A DNA stretch of 9,649 nt from Nitrospira sp. (GCA_016873525.1 VGXD01000060.1:1-9649), one strand, 5' to 3'; counted from the first letter of the stretch, positions 1-5,979 are shown. Program-made: numbers and translations. Notes: generated from the letters alone by a model not told the origin.

Positions 1-2
1 TC

Positions 3-1193
3 CGCCAGTTTCTTGCCGGCTCCGCCAAGCGGAAAGACCTGCTTCGCACGGTCAAGGACAAGCAGCAGGCGACGGGGAAAACGTTGCCCCTGGAACCCTT
101 GACCGAGGCCGCCAGGAGGGTGGACCGGTTGTCCTGCCGGCAGCAGCGGGAGTGCCTGGTCCGCTTCGTAAAAGATTTCCTCACGTACCGCCGGGACCTG
201 GCCAATTACCGCCTGATCCAGGAGGCGATGGGCCGGATTCAATTACAGGAGGAGCCCAAGAGCATCAAGCTGTCCCGCGCCAACCATACCCTCTACGAGT
301 TTCTTGCGGCGAAGGAGGAGGGAGTGGTGGTGCAGACGGTTCTGGGCCACGTCATCCTGAAGGCGGATGTGCGCGGGTCCACCACCATGGTGGCGGAACT
401 CCGGACTCGCGGCCTGAACCCCGCCTCCCATTTCAGCCTGAATTTCTTCGACCCGCTCAACGAGCTGCTGGAACTCTATGGGGCCGGCAAGGTGTTTATC
501 GAGGGGGACGCCGTCATCCTCAGCATTTTGGAACATGAGGAAGCCTTGGAACATCGGTTCAGTGTGGCGCGCGCCTGCGGCCTGGCCAAGAGACTGCTGG
601 GCATGGTGCAGGCACAGAACGCGGTCTGTCGAAAGGACGGGCTGCCGGAGCTGGAATTGGGCATCGGACTCGTGTTCAGCGACGAGCAGCCGACTTTTCT
701 CTACGACGGCAATAACCAGATCATGATCTCTCCCGCAATCGGGAAGGCGGATCGCCTCTCGTCCTGTTCCTGGATGTTGCGCAAGCAGCGGAGCCGGCAA
801 GCGACCCCGGCGTATACCAACGTGGACATCTACGAAATTCCTGATGGGGATCCGCTGCGCGGGGAAAAAGGGGAAGTCCACCTGCGCTATAATCTGAACG
901 GCATCGAGTTGGACGAGGCGGGGTTCGCCAAGCTCAAGACGGAAATCTCCTTGCAGCAGATCGACGTTACGCTGCCCGACGACCAGGCGCCCACCGCGAT
1001 CCACGCGGGCCGCTATCCCGATTTGAAGGGCGCCATGCATCGGGTGGTGGTGCGGGAGGGGGCGATGCGCCTGCTGGACAGGCAGCATCCCCGCCTGGGG
1101 GAGCCCACGGCCGGCAGGTTCTATGAAGTGGTCACGAACGAATTTGTTTTGGGCAAGGTCGAGGAAGTGGTACAAACGGGCGAGGATAGCTGA
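3..1193 (+). CDS. Class III nucleotide-cyclase-like protein, C-terminal part (5' end outside window)
   Basis: The reading frame is open to the first base of the window, so the true start lies upstream. A TTG at 84 is only an internal codon. The visible part is 396 residues. A class III adenylate/guanylate cyclase homology domain begins near visible residue 113. KADVRGSTTM carries the first metal-binding Asp (codon 366-368), and VFIEGDAVIL carries the second (codon 507-509). These are the two Asp positions that bind Mg or Mn in this family. The stretch where active cyclases have the transition-state Asn and Arg seems to read IGKADRLSSCS, so those residues may be replaced. The enzyme may be divergent, or a signalling domain without full activity. 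About 130 residues after the domain are not recognised. No membrane segment is visible in this part. The gene ends 53 bases before deoB. The domain call is fairly firm; cyclase activity is not. Confidence 0.72.
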   Translation, partial: RQFLAGSAKRKDLLRTVKDKQQATGKTLPLEPLTEAARRVDRLSCRQQRECLVRFVKDFLTYRRDLANYRLIQEAMGRIQLQEEPKSIKLSRANHTLYEFLAAKEEGVVVQTVLGHVILKADVRGSTTMVAELRTRGLNPASHFSLNFFDPLNELLELYGAGKVFIEGDAVILSILEHEEALEHRFSVARACGLAKRLLGMVQAQNAVCRKDGLPELELGIGLVFSDEQPTFLYDGNNQIMISPAIGKADRLSSCSWMLRKQRSRQATPAYTNVDIYEIPDGDPLRGEKGEVHLRYNLNGIELDEAGFAKLKTEISLQQIDVTLPDDQAPTAIHAGRYPDLKGAMHRVVVREGAMRLLDRQHPRLGEPTAGRFYEVVTNEFVLGKVEEVVQTGEDS

Positions 1194-1212
1194 GGCCGAA
1201 GGCGTTCGGCCT
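1193..1212 (+). other. Perfect 8-bp hairpin at the end of the cyclase-like gene
   Basis: AGGCCGAA (1193-1200) and TTCGGCCT (1205-1212) pair perfectly around a GGCG loop. The stem starts on the last base of the cyclase-like stop codon. No T-run follows, so it is not a standard intrinsic terminator. It could stabilise the 3' end of the mRNA or separate expression of the cyclase-like gene from deoB. Confidence 0.5.
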
Positions 1213-1246
1213 GACGGCCGCCGAGACGACGGACTGCGTGGAGACT

Positions 1247-2422
1247 ATGATCAATCGGGTGATTCTCATCGTGTTGGACGGCCTCGGGGTTGGGGAATTG
1301 CCGGATGCGGCCCAATATGGGGATCGCGGAAGCAATACGCTGGCGCATGTGGCGGAAGCGGTCGGCGGCCTGTCTTTGCCGAATCTGGAATTGTTGGGCT
1401 TGGGCCACATCGGCCCATTCGCCGGCTTGCGCCGGATGGGCGAACCGGACGGCTGTTTCGGGAAGATGGCCGAGCTTTCCAAAGGAAAAGACACCACCCT
1501 AGGGCATTGGGAGATGACCGGCCTCGTCGTGGATCACCCCTTCCCCACGTATCCCCAAGGCTTTCCGCCCGACGTGATCGAGGCCTTTCAGAAGGCCATC
1601 GGCCGGACCGTGCTGGGCAACAAGGCGGCTTCCGGGACGGAGATCATTCAAGAACTGGGCGAGGAACACCTTAAGACCGGCGCGCCGATCGTCTATACCA
1701 GCGCGGACAGCGTCTTCCAGGTCGCCGCGCACGAGCGAGCGGTTCCCTTGGAGGAACTCTACCGGATCTGTCGCGAGGCCAGAAAATTGTTGAAGCCGCC
1801 GCATCAGGTCGCCAGAGTCATCGCGCGACCCTTCATCGGCGAGGCCGGGGCCTTTGTGCGGACGGAGGGGCGCCGAGACTTTTCCCTGGAGCCGCCGGGG
1901 CAGACGTTGCTGGATGTGCTCAAACAGGCCGGGCAGCCGGTCGTCGGGATCGGCAAAATCGACGATCTGTTCAAGGGCCGTGGGTTGACCCGCGCGATCC
2001 ATACGAAGAACAACGAGGCCGGCATGGATGAAACCATCCGCATCCTCTCCATGGTGCCCCGCGGACTGCTGTTCGTGAACCTTGTGGACTTCGATATGTT
2101 GTATGGCCACCGAAACGACGCCGCCGGTTACGCGAAGGCCTTGCAGACGTTCGACGCCAGGCTGCCGGGGCTGCTGCATGGGATGCGGCAGGGCGACCTT
2201 CTGTGTCTGACCGCCGATCATGGAAACGATCCGCTTGGCCCGGGCACCGACCATACGCGGGAATATGTGCCGCTCCTGGCCTACGGGCCTCGTCTGGCGC
2301 GGGGCGTGGATCTGGGGACGCGCCGCACCTTTGCCGACCTGGGGCAGACGATTGCCGATGCCTTGGGCGTCAAGCGGCTCTCCTGGGGGGACAGTTTTCT
2401 GGATTCGCTTTCGGTGGGATAA
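1247..2422 (+). CDS. deoB: Phosphopentomutase DeoB
   Basis: This 391-residue cytoplasmic enzyme interconverts ribose 1-phosphate and ribose 5-phosphate, and the deoxyribose equivalents. It links nucleoside phosphorolysis to central sugar metabolism. It belongs to the metal-dependent alkaline-phosphatase superfamily. Visible hallmarks are the N-terminal metal motif VILIVLDGLGVGE (Asp near residue 11), GKDTTLGHWEM (residues ~80-90, containing the Thr that becomes phosphorylated), and the second metal cluster TADHGNDP followed by PGTDHTRE (residues ~322-338). Length is normal for bacterial DeoB. ATG 1247 is chosen over in-frame GTG 1238 because other DeoB proteins begin two to five residues before the VILIVLD strand. 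A TGGAG at 1239-1243 lies just upstream, although the spacing is short. It leads a close-packed run with the RidA-family gene (11-base gap). No purine or pyrimidine nucleoside phosphorylase gene is in the window. Confidence 0.95.
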   Translation: MINRVILIVLDGLGVGELPDAAQYGDRGSNTLAHVAEAVGGLSLPNLELLGLGHIGPFAGLRRMGEPDGCFGKMAELSKGKDTTLGHWEMTGLVVDHPFPTYPQGFPPDVIEAFQKAIGRTVLGNKAASGTEIIQELGEEHLKTGAPIVYTSADSVFQVAAHERAVPLEELYRICREARKLLKPPHQVARVIARPFIGEAGAFVRTEGRRDFSLEPPGQTLLDVLKQAGQPVVGIGKIDDLFKGRGLTRAIHTKNNEAGMDETIRILSMVPRGLLFVNLVDFDMLYGHRNDAAGYAKALQTFDARLPGLLHGMRQGDLLCLTADHGNDPLGPGTDHTREYVPLLAYGPRLARGVDLGTRRTFADLGQTIADALGVKRLSWGDSFLDSLSVG

Positions 2423-2433
2423 GAGAGGGCATC

Positions 2434-2907
2434 ATGGGGGAGTCTTTCGAGACCAAATTATCGCAACTGGGCCTTGCCTTGCCCCAGACCCCCAAGCCTG
2501 TCGCCAACTATGTGCCGGCGGTGGAGGCGGGAGACCTGCTGTTCCTCAGCGGCGTCCTTCCGTTCCGGGACGGAACCTTGGCCTGGACCGGCAAGCTGGG
2601 CAGGGACTTGACCGTGGAACAGGGTTATGAGGCGGCCAAGGTCGCCTTGCTGAACGGCCTGGCCATTGTGAAAAGTCAGTTGGGGACGCTTGACCGCGTG
2701 AGGCGGGTCGTCCGCCTGGTCGGCCACGTGGCCTCGGCCGAGGGGTTTGTGCAACAGCCGGCGGTGATCAACGGCGCATCCGACCTCCTCGTCGGCCTCT
2801 TCGGGGAAGCCGGCCGCCACGCGCGGGTGGCTGTCGGGGCGGCTGAGTTGCCGTTGCAGGCGCCGGTCGAACTGGAGCTGATCGTCCAGATCGCGCCACG
2901 ATCGTAG
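2434..2907 (+). CDS. RidA/YjgF/UK114-family protein
   Basis: A 157-residue protein that looks complete for the RidA-like subgroup of about 150 residues (UK114-like group 1). Family members form trimers. The RidA members hydrolyse reactive enamine/imine intermediates made by PLP enzymes; other subgroups have other or unknown substrates. Visible features are the N-terminal PVANYVPAVEAGDLLFLSG, a central INGASDLL (residues ~112-119), and the C-terminal RVAVGAAELPLQAPVELELI. The last includes the conserved Arg (residue 131) that binds the substrate carboxylate, and the Glu of the VELE strand. ATG 2434 has GAGAGGG about 5 bases upstream. The gene lies 11 bases after deoB and 8 bases before a small secreted-protein gene, so co-transcription is likely. 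Deaminase activity is inferred only from the retained Arg. Confidence 0.9.
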   Translation: MGESFETKLSQLGLALPQTPKPVANYVPAVEAGDLLFLSGVLPFRDGTLAWTGKLGRDLTVEQGYEAAKVALLNGLAIVKSQLGTLDRVRRVVRLVGHVASAEGFVQQPAVINGASDLLVGLFGEAGRHARVAVGAAELPLQAPVELELIVQIAPRS

Positions 2908-2915
2908 CGGGTGAG

Positions 2916-3326
2916 ATGATGAAACGATGGAGATCGTGGTTGATGCTGGCGGCGCTGGCTCTGGCCCTGCTGTCTCCTGACCCAGGCGTGGCGAAGGAAG
3001 GGCTTCCCGTGGAACCGGACGAGGATTTGCGGGTGGACGAACTCTACGACCATGAGGCCCGCATGTTCCTCTTCCTCTATTCGCTCAAAGGGAATGGGGA
3101 GGTGGACTACGTGACCGGCCGTATGGTGCAGGAGAGCGCAAGGAGCCATTACGGCAATCCCGTGTACTATACGGAACCCTACCCGCTCTTTTACTGGTGG
3201 AACCACATGTTGTGGAACGATCCGGAGCGCGACGGCGTCAACGGGAACGAGCGGGTCTATCAGGAAGAGATCGAGTTCGACCGGAGCCGGTACAAGCCCT
3301 GCCTATTCAACGGACAACCTTGTTGA
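2916..3326 (+). CDS. Small secreted protein of unknown function
   Basis: A 136-residue protein. The N-terminus is a clear signal peptide: basic MMKRWRSW, then an Ala/Leu-rich core, with likely cleavage after PGVA near residue 26. The mature part is about 110 residues, acidic at first, then very aromatic (PVYYTEPYPLFYWWNHMLW, residues ~88-106). GNGEVDYVTGR and NDPERDGVNGNE have the Asp/Asn/Gly spacing of degenerate calcium-binding loops, but neither is a full EF-hand. Two Cys near the C-terminus (CLFNGQPC) are the only ones in the mature protein and could form a disulfide. I do not recognise the family. It starts 8 bases after the RidA-family gene, with GCGGGTGAG as the likely ribosome site; ATG 2919 is an equally possible start. 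It is probably exported by Sec as the third gene of the deoB run. Confidence 0.75.
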   Translation: MMKRWRSWLMLAALALALLSPDPGVAKEGLPVEPDEDLRVDELYDHEARMFLFLYSLKGNGEVDYVTGRMVQESARSHYGNPVYYTEPYPLFYWWNHMLWNDPERDGVNGNERVYQEEIEFDRSRYKPCLFNGQPC

Positions 3327-3331
3327 GGAAA

Positions 3332-3351
3332 CGGCCGTCATGCGCCGGCCG
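3332..3351 (+). other. GC-rich hairpin after the secreted-protein gene
   Basis: CGGCCG at 3332-3337 and again at 3346-3351 can pair as a 6-bp stem with an 8-base loop, five bases after the stop codon at 3326. No T-run follows, so it may mark a transcript end or RNA-stability structure but is not a canonical terminator. The rest of the 178-base gap before ampG (3327-3504) shows no convincing promoter or gene. Confidence 0.3.
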
Positions 3352-3504
3352 AAGGCTTGCCGGTCGTCGTGTCCGGCCTATCGGCGATTCTCTGGCCCCA
3401 TCCGCTTCCATCGTCTGTTTTTCTGATCGCCGTTCTTCTACGTCAGGGGCTAGCCGAGACGATAGAGCGTGCAAAGCGCATCGCCGGTCTGTCTGCGAGG
3501 GCCA

Positions 3505-4746
3505 GTGAAACTTCCGTCGGTCTGCGAAAATCTGAACAGCCGTCGCATCGGGGTCATGTTGCCCTTGGGGTTCGCCTCGGGACTTCCCTTGGCGCTGACC
3601 TCTGGCACGCTCCAGGCTTGGTTGACGGTGGACGGGGTGGATCTTCGCACGATGGGAATGTTTTCCCTCGCCGGCCTTCCCTATACCCTGAAATTTTTGT
3701 GGTCGCCCGTAATGGACCGCTTCGTGCCGCCCTGGCTGGGTCGTCGTCGAGGCTGGATGGTCGCCTCCCAGCTCGCCTTGATCGTCGGCATCGCCGCCAT
3801 GGCCGCGACCGGAGCCGGGAAGGCCCAGCTCATGTTGGGGGTCCTGGCCTTCGCGGTCGCTTTTGCCTCGGCCTCCCAGGACATCGTGTTCGATGCCTAC
3901 CGGACGGACGTGCTGCGTCCCCACGAGCGCGGGTTGGGCGCGGCGGTGTCGGTGACCGGCTATCGGCTGGCCATGCTGATGTCCGGGGCCGTCGCGTTGA
4001 TTCTTTCCGAGTCGATCGGGTGGCAGGCCACCTATTTTCTCATGGCCTGCCTCATGCTCGTGGGACTGGGGACGACGCTGTTCAGCCCTGAGCCAAGGGA
4101 CCCGGTGGTCGTCCCACGGAACATGCAGGAGGCGATCTGGGGGCCGCTGCGCGAGTTTTTCTCGCGGTCCCCGGCGGTCTGGTTGCTGCTGCTCATCGTC
4201 CTCTACAAGCTGGGCGATGCCTTTGCCGGTTCGCTGACCACGGCCTTTCTGATTCGAGGCATGGGGTTTTCTCCCGGCGAAGTGGGGGTGGTCAACAAGG
4301 CGATGGGGCTGGGCGCGACGATTCTGGGCGCCTTGGCCGGCGGCGCGCTGATGGTGCGGCTGGGGCTCTTCCGCTCGTTATTTTTCTTCGGTCTGCTGCA
4401 AGCGGTCTCCAACCTTTCCTTTATGGCCTTGGCCTGGACCGGGAAAAGTTATCCGGTGATGGTGTCGGCCGTGGCGATCGAAAATCTTGCCGGCGGCATG
4501 GGGACGGCCGCCTTTGTGGCGCTCACGATGTCGCTCTGCGACCATCGGTACACCGCCACCCAGTTTGCCTTGCTGTCGGCGTTGGCGGCCTTGGGCCGCG
4601 TATTTGTCGGGCCGCCTTCCGGTTATTTGGCGGAGGCGGTCGGGTGGGCCCCGTTTTTCTTTGTGACGTTTCTTGCGGCGCTGCCCGGGCTCTGGCTGCT
4701 CTGGTTCTTGCGGAACGACCTCGGCAGGCAAGCGGCGCAGGCCTAG
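3505..4746 (+). CDS. ampG: AmpG-type muropeptide permease (MFS)
   Basis: A 413-residue inner-membrane transporter of the major facilitator superfamily. It matches AmpG closely at the N-terminus: LGFASGLPLALTSGTLQAW (residues ~21-39), KFLWSPVMDR (63-72), GRRRGW (79-84) and SASQDIVFDAYRTDVL (122-137). AmpG imports GlcNAc-anhydroMurNAc (peptides) from the periplasm for peptidoglycan recycling and, in some bacteria, beta-lactamase induction. The protein appears as about 12 hydrophobic segments, shorter than the E. coli protein of roughly 490 residues with its two extra C-terminal helices. The start is set at GTG 3505: GAGG lies 4 bases upstream, and the distance to LGFASG then matches AmpG. GTG 3469 is an in-frame alternative adding 12 residues. 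No recycling partner gene (ampD, nagZ, mpl) is nearby. It ends 3 bases before the stop codon of the opposing membrane-protein gene. Confidence 0.92.
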   Translation: MKLPSVCENLNSRRIGVMLPLGFASGLPLALTSGTLQAWLTVDGVDLRTMGMFSLAGLPYTLKFLWSPVMDRFVPPWLGRRRGWMVASQLALIVGIAAMAATGAGKAQLMLGVLAFAVAFASASQDIVFDAYRTDVLRPHERGLGAAVSVTGYRLAMLMSGAVALILSESIGWQATYFLMACLMLVGLGTTLFSPEPRDPVVVPRNMQEAIWGPLREFFSRSPAVWLLLLIVLYKLGDAFAGSLTTAFLIRGMGFSPGEVGVVNKAMGLGATILGALAGGALMVRLGLFRSLFFFGLLQAVSNLSFMALAWTGKSYPVMVSAVAIENLAGGMGTAAFVALTMSLCDHRYTATQFALLSALAALGRVFVGPPSGYLAEAVGWAPFFFVTFLAALPGLWLLWFLRNDLGRQAAQA

Positions 4747-4749
4747 CCG

Positions 4750-5043
4750 TCAGGTTTTCAGCTTGCGTTGGAGAAAGAGCACGAATGCCATGAGGGTCGG
4801 CAGGGGGGCGAAGAGGAACGGCAGGAGCCACAGCCAGACATTTTTGCCTCGGACCCGCGCCTGGTCGATCATCCAGACGAAGACCCAGATGACCAGGCCG
4901 ACATAGTTCAAGGTGATCCAGCGCGTCGTGTGGATCTTCAGGCTGCTGGGACCCCCTTCCGGACCCTGCGTCAGAAACGCGATGGTCAAGAGGCCAAAGG
5001 CGGCCAGCAGCCCGATGACGAGTCGTTTGCTCCAGACGTACAT
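4750..5043 (-). CDS. Small three-helix membrane protein of unknown function
   Basis: A 97-residue protein with three hydrophobic segments, roughly residues 7-25, 42-60 and 68-91. Short basic stretches lie between the second and third (QARVRGKN) and at the C-terminus (QRKLKT), suggesting a cytoplasmic C-terminus. A ~16-residue polar loop (QGPEGGPSSLKIHTTR) follows helix 1. I do not recognise a named family. Support for this strand is strong: a complete AAGGAGGT Shine-Dalgarno (plus-strand 5048-5055) sits 4 bases before the ATG, and a good sigma-70-like promoter lies about 60 bases upstream. The overlapping plus-strand frame encodes only hydrophilic, Asp/Gln-rich sequence typical of a shadow. 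It converges on ampG with a 3-base gap, and no terminator was found there. Confidence 0.8.
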   Translation of the reverse strand: MYVWSKRLVIGLLAAFGLLTIAFLTQGPEGGPSSLKIHTTRWITLNYVGLVIWVFVWMIDQARVRGKNVWLWLLPFLFAPLPTLMAFVLFLQRKLKT

Positions 5044-5106
5044 GAAGACCTCCTTGGGCGGCGTGCGGCGTCAGTGCGGTGCGAAGGGCGATGCGCGAGT
5101 GGTCGG

Positions 5107-5135
5107 AAGATAAGCGAGGCGGACGAAATTGTCAA
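5107..5135 (-). promoter_or_regulatory. Sigma-70-like promoter for the small membrane protein
   Basis: On the minus strand there is a perfect -35 TTGACA (plus-strand 5130-5135), a 17-base spacer, and a -10 TATCTT (plus-strand 5107-5112, 4 of 6 consensus). The predicted start near 5100 would give a leader of about 57 bases before the ATG at 5043. Confidence 0.55.
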
Positions 5136-5189
5136 ACCGCCTGATCGACGCGACGGGGAACGGACGGTGTCGTGAGGCGAGGAGATAGC

Positions 5190-5573
5190 ATGGCGATGCG
5201 CACAGGCAGTCTTGCCCTTGTGGTGTTGGTCTTGGGGATCGGCGTGGGGTTGGCCGCCACGAATCCTACCAGCAACGACTACTATGGATTTGTCGAGGGG
5301 CAACTGGCCGGGGCCGTCGAGCGGCTTGATGCCGCCGCTCCGTCGGGCGACCTGGTCCGCCAGGTGTTCAAATCCCAGGGAGCGATGGTCGTTCAGTCGA
5401 TCGTTCGCCCGAACACGACCAGGCGCAACTATGGACTGTTCAGCATCTTCACGACCAAGTTGTTGGATGTCGAAGTGGTCGTGGTCGGTGCGGGGACGGT
5501 CTTCGTTCCGATCGATGGCCTGGACGATGTCGCCAAAAAAATCTCGCATTTGGGCTCCCCTCCGGGCCGATAA
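5190..5573 (+). CDS. DUF4359-like exported or membrane-anchored protein
   Basis: A 127-residue protein. An N-terminal hydrophobic segment (residues ~6-24) ends in AATNPT and can be a signal peptide or a single membrane anchor. The TNP just after it, then a Tyr/Phe-rich helix (DYYGFVEGQL) and the later RNYGLFSIFTTKL, fit the pattern I associate with DUF4359 proteins. Their function is unknown, and the assignment is by memory of the pattern only. The rest is a probable beta-rich domain with a Val run (DVEVVVVGAGTVFVP). ATG 5190 is chosen because GGAG lies 5 bases upstream; GTG 5172 is in frame but lacks as good a site, and ATG 5196 is also possible. It is divergent from the small membrane protein. 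No clear plus-strand promoter was found in the 146-base gap between them. Confidence 0.72.
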   Translation: MAMRTGSLALVVLVLGIGVGLAATNPTSNDYYGFVEGQLAGAVERLDAAAPSGDLVRQVFKSQGAMVVQSIVRPNTTRRNYGLFSIFTTKLLDVEVVVVGAGTVFVPIDGLDDVAKKISHLGSPPGR

Positions 5574-5596
5574 ATTCTTCCTTCCGGCCTCTTTTT
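5565..5596 (+). terminator. Weak candidate terminator after the DUF4359-like gene
   Basis: GGCCG (5565-5569) can pair with CGGCC (5585-5589) across a 15-base loop that contains the stop codon, followed by CTTTTT (5591-5596). The stem is short and the loop long, so this is weak, but its place and T-run fit a transcript end. Confidence 0.35.
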
Positions 5597-5597
5597 G

Positions 5598-5606
5598 TGT
5601 GGATAA
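5598..5606 (-). promoter_or_regulatory. DnaA box (perfect TTATCCACA on minus strand)
   Basis: TGTGGATAA on the plus strand is the exact reverse complement of the E. coli strong DnaA box. It lies about 100 bases upstream of the nrd promoter. DnaA boxes upstream of ribonucleotide reductase promoters are known in E. coli nrdAB, which gives the site a plausible role here. Confidence 0.5.
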
Positions 5607-5652
5607 CATCGTCCCTGGAATGCGGCTCTTCGCTCTCCACGCCTAGATTCAG

Positions 5653-5661
5653 CTATCCACA
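5653..5661 (+). promoter_or_regulatory. Second DnaA-box-like site (8 of 9)
   Basis: CTATCCACA differs from TTATCCACA at the first base only. It is in the opposite orientation to the site at 5598-5606, and about 55 bases separate the two site centres. It ends about 41 bases before the -35 element. Two sites within 65 bases make chance less likely than for one alone. Confidence 0.42.
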
Positions 5662-5687
5662 GCTTTTCCTTGGCTGTCCCCAAGAAA

Positions 5688-5703
5688 CCACTACATTTTG
5701 TGT
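5688..5703 (+). promoter_or_regulatory. NrdR box 1
   Basis: CCACTACATTTTGTGT matches the NrdR consensus acaCwAtATaTwGtgt at 13 of 16 positions. It overlaps the first base of the -35 element. NrdR is the ATP/dATP-sensing repressor of ribonucleotide reductase genes. Pairs of boxes about three helical turns apart are its usual target, and a second box starts exactly 32 bases downstream. Confidence 0.7.
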
Positions 5704-5731
5704 TGACAAAGTAAATGGTTCGCCATATATT
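5703..5731 (+). promoter_or_regulatory. Near-consensus sigma-70 promoter of the nrdJ leader
   Basis: -35 TTGACA (5703-5708, 6 of 6), a 17-base spacer, and -10 TATATT (5726-5731, 5 of 6). The predicted transcription start is near 5738. Both elements are overlapped by NrdR-box-like palindromes, the expected arrangement for repression by occlusion. The leader to the GTG of nrdJ would be about 255 bases. Confidence 0.75.
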
Positions 5732-5735
5732 GCGG
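5720..5735 (+). promoter_or_regulatory. NrdR box 2
   Basis: TCGCCATATATTGCGG matches the NrdR consensus at 11 of 16 positions, with a near-perfect core (C-ATATATTG). It covers the -10 element. The 32-base offset from box 1 fits cooperative binding of NrdR on one face of the DNA. Confidence 0.65.
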
Positions 5736-5769
5736 GTCATCGGTTTTATCGGTTTGTTCGGCTGCTCGA

Positions 5770-5805
5770 TTGAGGTGCGTACAGATGGGCAAATCTGAGC
5801 CTCAA
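5770..5805 (+). promoter_or_regulatory. Leader hairpin covering the ribosome site and start of the 30-codon ORF
   Basis: TTGAGG (5770-5775) pairs with CCTCAA (5800-5805). Inside it, CAGAT (5782-5786) pairs with ATCTG (5793-5797), with a 6-base loop and an asymmetric internal loop between the stems. The outer stem hides the GAGG ribosome site, and the inner one holds the first two bases of the ATG at 5785. This would limit translation of the small ORF unless opened by heat, a ligand, RNA or protein. The pairing is seen directly; its function is inferred. Confidence 0.45.
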
Positions 5806-5877
5806 GAGATGTCCCAGGGGCAGCAGGATAAGCGACCGACGCAAGGCCATTCAACACAGAGATCGCCGCAAGAGTAA
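5785..5877 (+). CDS. Candidate 30-codon small ORF (leader peptide or small protein)
   Basis: ATG 5785 to TAA 5875-5877, 30 residues. TGAGGTG (5771-5777) lies at a workable distance upstream. The peptide begins MGKSEPQEMSQGQQDK and ends HSTQRSPQE. It has 7 Gln, many Ser, Pro and charged residues, and no hydrophobic residue apart from two Met, so it would be soluble and disordered if made. I recognise no family. It lies about 47 bases after the predicted transcription start of the NrdR-box promoter. Its stop codon directly abuts an intrinsic terminator stem, so promoter, ORF and terminator form a complete unit ahead of nrdJ. It may be a leader peptide whose translation affects the terminator, a free-standing small gene, or a chance ORF in a non-coding leader. 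Coding is unproven. Confidence 0.42.
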   Translation: MGKSEPQEMSQGQQDKRPTQGHSTQRSPQE

Positions 5878-5917
5878 GCAGGCGCCGCGAGTACCACAGC
5901 GGCGCCTGCGTGTTTTT
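5878..5917 (+). terminator. Strong intrinsic terminator in the nrdJ leader
   Basis: GCAGGCGCCGC (5878-5888) and GCGGCGCCTGC (5899-5909) form a perfect 11-bp GC-rich stem with a 10-base loop, followed by GTG and a run of five T (5913-5917). The stem starts on the base after the small ORF's TAA, so a ribosome ending there would cover its 5' arm. CGCCGC at 5864-5869, inside the small ORF, could pair with GCGGCG at 5899-5904 as a short competing stem. No convincing second promoter is seen before nrdJ, so nrdJ may rely on read-through here. Confidence 0.8.
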
Positions 5918-5936
5918 GGGCTCCACGAATTTCAAG

Positions 5937-5950
5937 GATGCGATCGCATC
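5937..5950. other. 14-base perfect palindrome before nrdJ
   Basis: GATGCGATCGCATC reads the same on both strands. It lies between the leader terminator and the ribosome site of nrdJ. It could be an operator, a small RNA hairpin, or chance; it contains the GCGATCGC octamer, which is common in some GC-rich genomes. Confidence 0.35.
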
Positions 5951-5979
5951 GAGCGGTTATGCGACAGTTGTCAACCAGC

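Noticed and set aside
3357..4091. Plus-strand frame of about 244 codons overlapping ampG in another frame
   Set aside because: Arg/Gly-rich with no domain; the AmpG frame is clearly the coding one.
4728..4766. Inverted repeat GCAAGC / GCTTGC around the ampG stop as a terminator
   Set aside because: Only 6 bp with a 27-base loop and no T-run on either side.
4768..5175. Plus-strand frame of about 135 codons over the small membrane protein
   Set aside because: Its product is hydrophilic and rich in Asp, Glu, Gln and Arg, as expected opposite codons for hydrophobic helices. The minus-strand gene has a full Shine-Dalgarno and a promoter.
5930..5961. Second promoter for nrdJ downstream of the terminator (TTTCAA with GGTTAT)
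   Set aside because: Poor -35 match and a 19-base spacer; not convincing enough to list.
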